Source: CAVEFW01 sp963643505 (GTDB lineage: Bacteria > Actinomycetota > Coriobacteriia > Coriobacteriales > Eggerthellaceae). Taken from it: 14,141 nt of DNA. The position numbers and the translations under genes are program-made. The DNA lies in contig CAVIKF010000023.1 in assembly GCA_963643505.1 (NCBI GenBank), forward strand, positions 1 through 14,141. Reading direction: 5' to 3'. Shown here piece after piece: positions 7,544 to 13,565 of this stretch; within the stretch, counting starts at the first letter, position 1; each line of letters opens with the position of its first letter. Below the pieces are notes generated by a model. That model worked only from the letters and a program-made list of their open reading frames with translations, searched no databases and was not told the DNA's origin.

Positions 7544-7847
7544 GGTATTCCTTTCTTCTAGGCACAGACACGCCGCATACGAAGGCTATGCAGATCTCGC
7601 GCAGTCGAGAGGCAATGCCTCGCGCGGCTATCTATGTGGTTTAAGGTGAATAAAAAAGCAGAACTGACGCAAAAACGGCAGAACAGACACAAACAGAAAC
7701 GTCTCCTTTGCAGAATTTATGAAGACGACGTGATACTAGAACACTCCGATGGCACTTGTCTATGAAACTTTGCGAAAGGTGCCCTTAATTTTCGGTGACT
7801 ACCAAAGATCGGCAATCACTTGGGCTTGGCGCACTGGAGGTTGGCGT
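7544..7847. other. Upstream region of the yedE operon
   Basis: There is no gene between the yedE start and the repeat array at 7848. If the promoter noted at 7733-7762 is right, the transcript has a leader of about 185 bases. On the minus strand the leader contains GCGCGAGGC-ATT-GCCTCTCG (7604-7623), a small hairpin, and a second copy of GCGCGAG nearby. I could not match it to a known riboswitch. Confidence 0.45.
7733..7762 (-). promoter_or_regulatory. Possible promoter of the yedE operon
   Basis: On the minus strand TAGACA (7762-7757) and TAGTAT (7738-7733) are 18 bp apart, matching five and four of six consensus bases. No better pair is visible nearer the ATG. Low-confidence, by-eye call. 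Confidence 0.3.
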
Positions 7848-7964
7848 GCTAGGACTCCGCGCTAGGATTCCGTGACGAATAGGCTCGACAAACAACCAAA
7901 GGCGCTAGGATTCCGCGCTAGGATTCCGCGCTAGGACTCCGCGCTAGGATTCCGTGACGAATAG
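7848..7964. repeat. 13-bp repeat array with a duplicated 35-bp segment spanning the degV stop codon
   Basis: The unit GCTAGGATTCCGC (or GCTAGGACTCCGC) occurs at 7848, 7861, 7904, 7917, 7930 and 7943. A 35-bp stretch made of two units plus GACGAATAG is identical at 7848-7882 and 7930-7964, 82 bp apart. The right-hand copy encodes the end of DegV (LFVTES and the TAG stop), so the left copy is a duplicate of the gene's 3' end lying outside the gene. Confidence 0.88.
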
Positions 7965-8804
7965 CACCCCCAAGGTGCCGGGGCCGCAATGGCTCGCGAT
8001 GCAACAACTCGCATGGGTGTGGTGGACCTCCCCCACCCCGGGCACGCATTCCCTTACAACGTCCTCAAGGTGTCTATGCGTCTCGTCGTCCACGCCAGAG
8101 CTCGTCAAGAAGATATGGTCAGGCCGCACATCGGGGTATTTTCCAAGCTCGTCACGCACATAATGCTCAAAAACCGACGCGAGTTTGCCGTGATAGATTT
8201 TTCCGATGCTCATAGAGCCGTCGTTGTTGTGGACCACGATCTCGGGCTTTATCTTGAGGACGCTCGTCGCATACGCCACGACGCTGGGACAACGCCCGCC
8301 GGCCGCCATGAAGTCCAACGTGTCGAGGATGAAGGAGCTGTGCACGCGAGAACGCATGGACTCGACCTCGGCGACGATCTCCTCGGCGGATCTACCTTGC
8401 GCAATCATGTCGCCTGCACGGATGATCTGCAACGCGATGCCTGTCGAGAGATTGCGCGAGTCGATGGCATACACTCCCGGCAATTTCTCCGCCAGCATGC
8501 GGCAATGTTCATGGGCGGTGGAGAGGGCGGCGCCGAGGTTGAAGTGGATCACCTTGTAGCCCTCTTCCAAGAACGGTTTGAAGTACTCAAGGTACTCGGC
8601 CTCGTTGATGGCCGCCGTCTTGGGCAAGCTCCCGTCCTCGTAGTAGCCTTTGTGCAACACGTCGGGTGTGATGGTCACGTTGTCCAGGTAATCCACCCCG
8701 CGAAATATGATGTGGAACGGGTAGTAATGGACGTCGTAGCGCTCCTTGAGGTCGGGGCTCAAATCGCATGTGCTATCAGCGGACAAAATGATCTTCTCAG
8801 GCAT
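7944..8804 (-). CDS. DegV-family fatty-acid-binding protein
   Basis: A 286-residue two-domain protein of normal DegV length. N-terminal family features are KIILSADSTCDL (residues 4-15), an FHIIFRGVDYLD strand-turn, and LPKTAAIN (about 60-67) where the family has a PKTSQ-like lipid-binding stretch. HFNLGAALSTAHEH and VYAIDSRNLSTGIALQ continue the fold, and the second domain begins at about residue 155 with the FMAAGGRCPSV and LKIKPEIVVHNNDGSM motifs. DegV/FakB proteins bind a fatty acid; some serve a fatty acid kinase, which is not encoded in this window. The start was placed at ATG 8804 because GAGGA lies just upstream and the residues after it match the family start; an in-frame ATG at 8819 has a weaker signal. 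The stop codon lies within the repeat array at 7848-7964. Confidence 0.88.
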   Translation of the reverse strand: MPEKIILSADSTCDLSPDLKERYDVHYYPFHIIFRGVDYLDNVTITPDVLHKGYYEDGSLPKTAAINEAEYLEYFKPFLEEGYKVIHFNLGAALSTAHEHCRMLAEKLPGVYAIDSRNLSTGIALQIIRAGDMIAQGRSAEEIVAEVESMRSRVHSSFILDTLDFMAAGGRCPSVVAYATSVLKIKPEIVVHNNDGSMSIGKIYHGKLASVFEHYVRDELGKYPDVRPDHIFLTSSGVDDETHRHLEDVVRECVPGVGEVHHTHASCCIASHCGPGTLGVLFVTES

Positions 8805-8904
8805 AAATCCTCGGTTCATCTCAACTTTTTTACGCGAATAGTGAGTATATTCCTAACCGAGCATTTTGTCTCTTGGGAGATTATTGCCTGCAAACACTCG
8901 GAGT

Positions 8905-9048
8905 TGAACGGGGGGGAGTTGAACGGGGGACGGAGGAGTGTTCAACTCGGGAGTTGAACAGGGGACGGAGGAGTGTTCACTTTTCGTTATCGATGAAGGT
9001 TGTGGGTTGAACACTCCTCCGTCCCCTGTTCAAGCCACCCTGTTCAAG
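8905..9048. repeat. Palindrome-ended repeat element, cluster A (left of hipBA), with a 26-bp-arm hairpin
   Basis: The unit is 25 bp: TGAACA, then GGGGACGGAGGAG, then TGTTCA, so its ends are inverted repeats of each other. Full forward copies start at about 8920 and at 8955; partial forward DNA lies at 8905. A full inverted copy is at 9008-9032, and an inverted fragment (CCCTGTTCAAG) follows at 9038-9048. Copies 8954-8979 and 9008-9033 form a perfect 26-bp stem around a 28-base loop that starts CTTTTCGTTATCGATGAAGG. There is no T-tract, so this is not a standard terminator, although it lies just behind hipA. It may be an REP/MITE-type repeat; no transposase is present in the window. Confidence 0.85.
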
Positions 9049-9082
9049 CCAAGAGCGTCACCTGGCGCAAGCTTGAGCGTGA

Positions 9083-10372
9083 TTACTCACTTAACCGTGC
9101 AATTCTTCTGAGAGAGGCCTTTTTATGACGCTTGCCAGCTTGCGGGTATGCTTTTGATGCAAAAGAGATGCCGTTTTCTAGCCCCACTAGCACCTCGTCC
9201 AAAACTGATCGTGCTTTATCCGTTGGAATTCCCCAGTTGGCAGCCTCGGCAATAACATCAGCGGCCGAAACATGTTCGGGTTGTATATGCCCATTGATGC
9301 GCATGGACAAAAATTCTGTGCGCGGTTCTATTTCAGCTATGGGCACTACATCATAAAGCGGGGCCAGTACAGGAACCATAGGCTCACGATAAAGCAATGC
9401 GATATTTTTAGCGTGTGCATCCCAGTTTCCCAGTGCTAGGTTTACTATCATTTGGCGAAGGAGCTCTGAAATTTCACGTTCTGGATCGTCTGAAAACTTA
9501 CGCAGAAGCGTCGCAATAGACACATAGGTTGGATCATTTCCTGTGGGCTTGCCTGTAGCGGCGTATTTATTGCGCGGGTCAAGGCCTAATGCCTGACATG
9601 CGTCTTCCTGATGCAGCCGCTTAGCAAATTGAGGTCCGTTGGCAGGCTCCCTGTCGTATCGCTCAACAACAAGAGTTGCAGGCGCGTTTTTGATGTCAAG
9701 CAATGCAACGCGGGCAGTCTTTGTCGCGTAACTTGCTGCTGTCATAGCCCATGCTTCCGATTCTGCAACGCCAGGGTAAGCGCTCGGATTTTCAGGCTTA
9801 AGTATATGGGTGCTTGACGCATCTCCAACGGGCAGAAAAATTTCTTTAACACTCACATGAACGGTGCTTTCCGTAGGATCTGCAATCTCGGGGAAAGAAG
9901 GCATAGCAATGCACAATTTTTCCTGAAACCCACCAAGCGACATGCGAAAAAGAGTACTGTCTGGCTGTGCGGTTTGTTGCGAAATAGAAGAAAGTCTTTC
10001 GGCCAGTTCGCCCGCAGAAATTTGTTGGTATTCAGCCGTGTAACGCTGCGCACTACCACGCTCAAATATGCGCACAGCGCCGGCACATTCCCAACCGATT
10101 TCAGCAAGTAGGCCAATCCAGTCGTATACGGAAACACCTAGACTGCGACACACTTCGTCGCGACGGTTTCCTTCAGGAAGCAGTCCGTTAAACCAGTTCG
10201 AAGTTTTTTCTTCCCCAAACGGGCGAGCTTTAACGGGAAAAGACAGCGACAAAACAGGGCACCCCGCAAAACGCGCAACGACATTCGCACTATATTCAAA
10301 CCGACCACCTTTGCGGTTTTCAGTGATCTGGCCAATCAGCTCTTCGCCTAAATACACGTCAAGAGTTCTCAC
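9083..10372 (-). CDS. hipA: HipA-family serine/threonine kinase toxin
   Basis: A 429-residue protein, the usual HipA length. The N-terminal subdomain (DVYLGEELIGQI to about residue 105) is followed by the kinase core. Visible motifs are the Gly-rich loop SLGGFQEKL (145-153), the ATP-binding lysine in THILKPE (Lys192), VERYDRE (236-242), RLHQEDACQALG (252-263), the catalytic loop NLALGNWDAHAKN (Asp318, Asn323) and the metal-binding aspartate in APLYDVVP (Asp341). All key catalytic residues are present, so an active kinase is expected. E. coli HipA phosphorylates glutamyl-tRNA synthetase and causes growth arrest and persistence; the target here is unknown. The start is GTG 10372, overlapping the hipB stop by four bases (GTGA), so the two genes are translationally coupled. 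By eye the DNA is more AT-rich than the neighbouring transporter genes, consistent with horizontal acquisition. Confidence 0.9.
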   Translation of the reverse strand: MRTLDVYLGEELIGQITENRKGGRFEYSANVVARFAGCPVLSLSFPVKARPFGEEKTSNWFNGLLPEGNRRDEVCRSLGVSVYDWIGLLAEIGWECAGAVRIFERGSAQRYTAEYQQISAGELAERLSSISQQTAQPDSTLFRMSLGGFQEKLCIAMPSFPEIADPTESTVHVSVKEIFLPVGDASSTHILKPENPSAYPGVAESEAWAMTAASYATKTARVALLDIKNAPATLVVERYDREPANGPQFAKRLHQEDACQALGLDPRNKYAATGKPTGNDPTYVSIATLLRKFSDDPEREISELLRQMIVNLALGNWDAHAKNIALLYREPMVPVLAPLYDVVPIAEIEPRTEFLSMRINGHIQPEHVSAADVIAEAANWGIPTDKARSVLDEVLVGLENGISFASKAYPQAGKRHKKASLRRIARLSE

Positions 10373-10605
10373 TCGCTTACCTCCACCTGGGCGGTTTTTG
10401 GAACAATAACCATACGGTAACCAAGCATTTGCAAATAGTTTTCCACTTTGACACTGGATACGTTTTTGCCCGTTTCAAGTGCAGAAAGCGTTACAGCTGA
10501 AAAGCCAAGTTTTTTTGCCATTTCCGCTTGCGTAATTCCCCGTGCTCTGCGCGCTTCACGCAAAAATTGGCCAATTTCTTCGTATGAATATGCATTAGTC
10601 CACAT
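10369..10605 (-). CDS. hipB: HipB-family antitoxin / Xre-type repressor
   Basis: A 78-residue protein with one HTH_3 (Xre/Cro) domain at residues 11-62: IGQFLREARRARGITQAEMA, then the recognition helix region FSAVTLSALETGK. HipB proteins bind HipA, neutralise it and, as dimers, repress their own promoter. The C-terminal tail (VIVPKTAQVEVSE) is short, as in other HipB proteins where it matters for antitoxin turnover. ATG 10605 has GAGG five bases upstream (AAAGAGGCTACC). It is the first gene of the pair and overlaps hipA by four bases. Three identical sites in front of it are the likely binding sites. Confidence 0.9.
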   Translation of the reverse strand: MWTNAYSYEEIGQFLREARRARGITQAEMAKKLGFSAVTLSALETGKNVSSVKVENYLQMLGYRMVIVPKTAQVEVSE

Positions 10606-10629
10606 GGTAGCCTCTTTCGCGGCATTCAG

Positions 10630-10708
10630 AATACTTTATATAATGTCATTTCGGCTAAATATACAAAATACTTTATACAATCGCAATATACGGAATATAA
10701 AGTATTTT
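10630..10708 (-). promoter_or_regulatory. hipBA promoter with three operator-like sites
   Basis: The minus strand shows TTGCGA (10686-10681) and TATATT (10663-10658) separated by exactly 17 bp, a good sigma-70-type promoter 53 bases ahead of hipB. The 11-mer AATACTTTATA occurs exactly three times: 10630-10640 and 10667-10677 on the plus strand, and inverted at 10696-10706. Copies two and three extend to perfect 13-bp inverted arms (10665-10677 and 10696-10708). One site lies upstream of the -35, one between -35 and -10, and one downstream of the -10, the arrangement expected of an autorepressed toxin-antitoxin promoter. Confidence 0.75.
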
Positions 10709-10737
10709 AAGTATTTGGGCTAGTGAAAGCACCCGTA

Positions 10738-10899
10738 TGAACGGGGGACGGAGGAGTGTTCAACACCCCGCGTATGAACGGGGGACGGAGGAGTGTTCAA
10801 CACCCCGCGTATGAACAGGGGACGGAGGAGTGTTCAGCCTTCATCGATAACGAAAAGTGAACACTCCTCCGTCCCCTGTTCACGCACGTCCCCTGTTCA
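10738..10899. repeat. Palindrome-ended repeat element, cluster B (right of hipBA): three 37-bp tandem units and a hairpin
   Basis: Forward 25-bp copies start at 10738, 10775 and 10812, a period of exactly 37 bp, with the 12-base linker ACACCCCGCGTA between them. An inverted copy lies at 10858-10882, followed by an inverted fragment (CGTCCCCTGTTCA, 10887-10899). Copies 10812-10836 and 10858-10882 form a 25-bp stem with a 21-base loop. That loop read backwards is CTTTTCGTTATCGATGAAGG, the same 20 bases as the loop of cluster A. The first two units have TGAACG in place of TGAACA. Confidence 0.9.
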
Positions 10900-10924
10900 C
10901 GCACCCTGCTCATGTGGCAATAGT

Positions 10925-11473
10925 CTAGGACACGCCAAGATACTCAAGCAGTCCGGTACACCCACGTACGATGTCTGCATAGGTGCGATCGAAATCGCCC
11001 GTATACCACGGGTCGGCTACTTCTGCATCTTCGCCTGCAAAAGATAACATCGAGTGAACTTTATCGCTGTTGTCTAAAATGCGTGCCATATTGCGAACGT
11101 TTGCATAATCCATTCCAATGAACATGTCCCATTTGTTTGCATCTGCTGCACACAGCTGCCGCGCGGCGCGTTTTTTGTACGCAATGCCATGCTTGTCCAG
11201 GCAGCGCCTGGCCGGGGCGTACATGTCGTTGCCAATTTCTTCGGAAGAGGTAGCGGCGCTTTCTATAACGAAGTTGCTAGCAATGCCACGCTTGGCAACC
11301 ATATCTTTCAGGACAAACTCCGCCATCGGACTTCTGCAAATGTTGCCGTGGCAAACAAACAAAATTCGTATTGTTGTGCGTGCGGCTTCTCGTGTTGTCT
11401 TTTGCGCGTCGCCTTGCGAGTCACCTTGTGTTGGCTTTCGAGCGTAAACTCGCGCTGAACTCCATGCTGCCAT
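10925..11473 (-). CDS. Low-molecular-weight protein tyrosine phosphatase
   Basis: This 182-residue protein carries the LMW-PTP signature near the start of its domain: ILFVCHGNICRSPMAEF, giving the CX5R loop with nucleophile Cys41 and Arg47. The general-acid aspartate is Asp154 in DPWYTGDFDRTY, the family's DPW/DPY position. Both are intact, so an active phosphatase is expected. In bacteria such enzymes often reverse tyrosine kinases of capsule or exopolysaccharide synthesis, but no kinase is in the window. The first 34 residues precede the domain and are unusual: low complexity, with a near-repeat GDSQ-GDAQ. ATG 11473 was chosen because GGAGGAG lies exactly 7 bases upstream; this ribosome binding site is part of a repeat element. 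A longer frame from GTG 11500 would translate the element itself and is unlikely. Confidence 0.85.
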   Translation of the reverse strand: MAAWSSARVYARKPTQGDSQGDAQKTTREAARTTIRILFVCHGNICRSPMAEFVLKDMVAKRGIASNFVIESAATSSEEIGNDMYAPARRCLDKHGIAYKKRAARQLCAADANKWDMFIGMDYANVRNMARILDNSDKVHSMLSFAGEDAEVADPWYTGDFDRTYADIVRGCTGLLEYLGVS

Positions 11474-11474
11474 T

Positions 11475-11544
11475 TGAACACTCCTCCGTCCCCTGTTCAC
11501 GCCCGTCCCCTGTTCACGCCCTGTTCACGCGCGTCCCCTGTTCA
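11475..11544. repeat. Palindrome-ended repeat element, cluster C, filling the DUF1836-phosphatase gap
   Basis: One full inverted copy of the 25-bp unit is at 11475-11499, followed by three inverted fragments ending in CCTGTTCA (to about 11516, 11527 and 11544). On the minus strand the fragment at the right edge supplies the TGA stop of the DUF1836 gene, and the full copy supplies GGAGGAG as the ribosome binding site of the phosphatase gene. The element therefore spans the whole space between the two genes. Confidence 0.88.
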
Positions 11545-12099
11545 ACTCCCTGCGTGCAAGCACTCGAATGTGGCACAGCGCGCCACGAACGAACGCGCCA
11601 CGAACGCGAGAGCGGACGTTCCTGCGCTGCCTGGCTGCTTTAACTCCGCTGCAATCGCACACGCGAACTCGTCATGGGATTTTGCGACCATGCCGTCGGG
11701 GAACAGCTCGTGGGCCAACTCCATCACGTCGTTGGCGCAAAAACACAGCTTCGCGGTGGAGGCAAACAGTATGAGCGCCAGGTGGTCCTTGCCGTAGCGC
11801 CTCCCGATGGCCGGCGGAGTGAGGCCGCGCTTCACATAGTTCGTGGCCATGGCATCGGTAAAGACCTTGCCATTCTTGGCGCGCGGAGAGAGAGGGATAT
11901 GCACCTCGTTCACGAAGTCGACAACCTGCCCTATGAAGAGGAGTTGGTTGGGCAACTCGGCATAGAGAGGATAATGAAAGTTCGCCAGCGGCGCCTGACT
12001 CGCCAGCGGCGTTTGACTCGCCAGCGGCGCCTGGTCCGTGAGCGGCGCCTGGCCTGCCTGCGGCGCTTGGCTCGCCAGCGGCGTTTGGTGCCCTTCCAT
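11542..12099 (-). CDS. DUF1836 protein, probable DNA-binding regulator
   Basis: A 185-residue protein. Residues 45-150 match the DUF1836 pattern: LYAELPNQLLFIGQVVDFVNE, then FTDAMATNYVKRGLTPP and RRYGKDHLALILFASTAK. The family is thought to hold a MerR-like helix-turn-helix and to act as a transcription regulator (family knowledge, not proven here). Residues 6-40 are a Pro/Ala/Gln-rich tandem repeat of hexapeptides such as PLASQA, five or so copies, likely a disordered lead-in. The C-terminus (FVARSFVARC, ending LHAGS) is also repeat-like and stops in a repeat element. The start was placed at ATG 12099 with GAGGGGG 9 bases upstream; a longer frame to 12351 would overlap the divergent transporter and is rejected. 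It is divergent from the MFS gene, which it may regulate. Confidence 0.75.
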   Translation of the reverse strand: MEGHQTPLASQAPQAGQAPLTDQAPLASQTPLASQAPLANFHYPLYAELPNQLLFIGQVVDFVNEVHIPLSPRAKNGKVFTDAMATNYVKRGLTPPAIGRRYGKDHLALILFASTAKLCFCANDVMELAHELFPDGMVAKSHDEFACAIAAELKQPGSAGTSALAFVARSFVARCATFECLHAGS

Positions 12100-12143
12100 G
12101 CTGACAAGCCCCCTCTTCCGTGAACGCGACTTCGTTTTGGAAA

Positions 12144-12173
12144 AGTATAATGCCCACCCTTGCCCTGCCACAA
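12144..12173 (-). promoter_or_regulatory. Probable promoter of the DUF1836 gene
   Basis: On the minus strand TTGTGG (12173-12168) and TATACT (12149-12144) are 18 bp apart, with the -10 matching five of six consensus bases. It lies 45 bases before the ATG and overlaps the transporter promoter on the other strand, so binding at one promoter should affect the other. Confidence 0.4.
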
Positions 12174-12209
12174 CGATTATTCTATTATCGGTTATTAAAT
12201 ATCCGATAA
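12160..12209 (+). promoter_or_regulatory. MFS transporter promoter with operator-like palindrome
   Basis: TTGCCC (12160-12165) and TATTAT (12183-12188) are exactly 17 bp apart, matching four and five of six consensus bases. A palindrome, TTATCGG (12185-12191) and CCGATAA (12203-12209) with an 11-base AT-rich centre, overlaps the -10 and the expected transcription start. That position is typical of a repressor site. The ribosome binding site GGGAGGAG follows at 12214. Confidence 0.55.
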
Positions 12210-12226
12210 ACGTTGGGAGGAGCTTT

Positions 12227-13486
12227 ATGGGAGAGGGTCCCACATCGGCGATGACGAACGGAAAGGGCGTACACTTCGGATATCTGGTGGTGGCCGCCTT
12301 GGTCATCACGAGCTTCGTGCCGCTCTCGCTTGGCTTGAGCTGCGCCGGCATCTTCTACCCCAGCGTATCAGAGAGCTTGGGCGTGGAAAAAGGCATGCTC
12401 AGCTACTACACGACGTTCATCTGGGTTGCCGCGTTGGTATCTTTGCCGATCTTGGGCAAACTGCTCAACAACAAGGATGCGCGACTGTGTCTCACCGGTG
12501 CGGTCGCCATCATCGTCGTCGCGTTCGTGTGGCTTTCCCGCATGACCGAGCTTTGGCAGTTCTACGTCGCGGCGTTCGCCATGGGAATCGGCATCGCCAT
12601 GCTTTTGTTCTTGGCACCCTCCACCCTCATCAACCGTTGGTTCTCCAAGCGAGGCAGCGCGATGTTGGGCCTAGCCATGGCGTTCACCGGCGTCGGGGGC
12701 GTGGTGTGGTCCTCCGTTGGAGGCGTGCTCATCCAATCGATTGGATGGTCCGCCACCTATCTCGTCTTCGCCGCCCTCTCTGCGTGTACGATTCCCGTGA
12801 CGTTGCTCATGGTTCGAAGCCACCCCTCCGACAAAGGGCTGCTACCCGTGGGCGACAAAGGGACGATCGGCAACGTCGAAGCAAGCGACGAGCGAGGCGT
12901 CGCGGCGAGCGAGGCCTACCGAACGCCCGCGTTCCTGCTCATCTGCGCCATATGCTTCTTCCTCAACATCGGCATGTACGTCTACTTCATGATTCCCAGC
13001 TACGCCACCACGCTCCAGGTCGGCGCGGCCCTACCCCTGCTGGGAGCTACGGCCTCAAGCGCTGCGATGGCCGGCCAAACTATATCGAAGCTCGCTTTGG
13101 GAGCGGTGGGAGATGCAAAACCCCAGACAAGCACCGTCGTCACCTTGCTGATGGGCATCGCGGGCATCGCGTTGTTCGCACTCTTCGCTGAAAGCGCGCC
13201 TGCCTATTACGCGGCGGCGGTGCTGTTCGGTGCCTACTACGGGATCACGAACGTCATGATGCCGCTGTTCACGCGCAATGCGTTCGGCAACAAGGATTAT
13301 GCCAAGATTTACGCGAAGGTATCGATGGTAGCCAGCGTCTCCAACGCCGCAGCCGCCCTCATCTGGGGAACAATCATCGACGCAACCCAAAGCTACATGC
13401 CGATGTTTGTCGGTGTGGCGGCTCTGATGGCACTCACGATTGCCTCCGTCGTGGCTCTGGGTCGGCTATCAAGACGCTCAGCCTGA
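12227..13486 (+). CDS. MFS transporter, OFA/monocarboxylate-like
   Basis: A 419-residue protein of 12 hydrophobic segments in two halves around a charged central loop (about residues 205-228). Family-like signals are the first helix GLSCAGIFYPSVSESLG, the helix 2-3 loop LGKLLNNKDAR, and NRWFSKRGSAMLGLAMAFTGVGGVVW, which resembles the RWF-KRG-A motif of OFA and monocarboxylate carriers. It should exchange or import a small anion, probably a carboxylate; the substrate is not determined. The longest frame begins at 12038, but ATG 12227 has GGGAGGAG 5 bases before it and begins just before the first helix, so it was chosen. It is divergent from a DUF1836 regulator gene, which may control it. Confidence 0.88.
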   Translation: MGEGPTSAMTNGKGVHFGYLVVAALVITSFVPLSLGLSCAGIFYPSVSESLGVEKGMLSYYTTFIWVAALVSLPILGKLLNNKDARLCLTGAVAIIVVAFVWLSRMTELWQFYVAAFAMGIGIAMLLFLAPSTLINRWFSKRGSAMLGLAMAFTGVGGVVWSSVGGVLIQSIGWSATYLVFAALSACTIPVTLLMVRSHPSDKGLLPVGDKGTIGNVEASDERGVAASEAYRTPAFLLICAICFFLNIGMYVYFMIPSYATTLQVGAALPLLGATASSAAMAGQTISKLALGAVGDAKPQTSTVVTLLMGIAGIALFALFAESAPAYYAAAVLFGAYYGITNVMMPLFTRNAFGNKDYAKIYAKVSMVASVSNAAAALIWGTIIDATQSYMPMFVGVAALMALTIASVVALGRLSRRSA

Positions 13487-13516
13487 CCTTGGCCCCGGGA
13501 AACAACCCCAGCGTAG

Positions 13517-13522
13517 TATAAT
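13517..13522 (+). promoter_or_regulatory. Possible -10 element of the flavin reductase gene
   Basis: A perfect TATAAT sits 43 bases upstream of the ATG at 13566. No good -35 is seen 16-18 bp away, so this is only a partial promoter call; the gene could also be read through from the MFS gene 79 bases upstream. Confidence 0.35.
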
Positions 13523-13565
13523 GGCGCTAACGGCAAGCAGGTCGGGCACGAAAAGGAGACGCATT

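Noticed and set aside
6464..7561. Plus-strand 365-codon open frame opposite yedE
   Set aside because: Highly charged, without membrane or domain features, and exactly mirrors a clear YedE gene on the other strand.
7989..8957. Plus-strand 322-codon open frame opposite degV
   Set aside because: Antisense shadow of a good DegV gene; its end also runs into the repeat cluster.
8954..9033. Large hairpin behind hipA as an intrinsic terminator
   Set aside because: There is no T-tract on either strand after the stem and the loop is 28 bases; it is better explained as a repeat element.
10738..10899. CRISPR-like array with a regular 37-bp period
   Set aside because: The 12-base linkers are identical and too short to be spacers, the unit is palindrome-ended, copies appear inverted, and no cas genes are nearby.
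10793..11047. Short peptides beginning MNRGRRSVQ-like within repeat elements
   Set aside because: They are translations of the repeat unit itself and appear wherever an ATG or GTG precedes it; no conserved protein follows in most cases.
12038..12226. N-terminal extension of the MFS protein to an upstream ATG
   Set aside because: It would cover the promoter region and part of the divergent DUF1836 gene; the ATG at 12227 has a strong ribosome binding site next to the first membrane helix.
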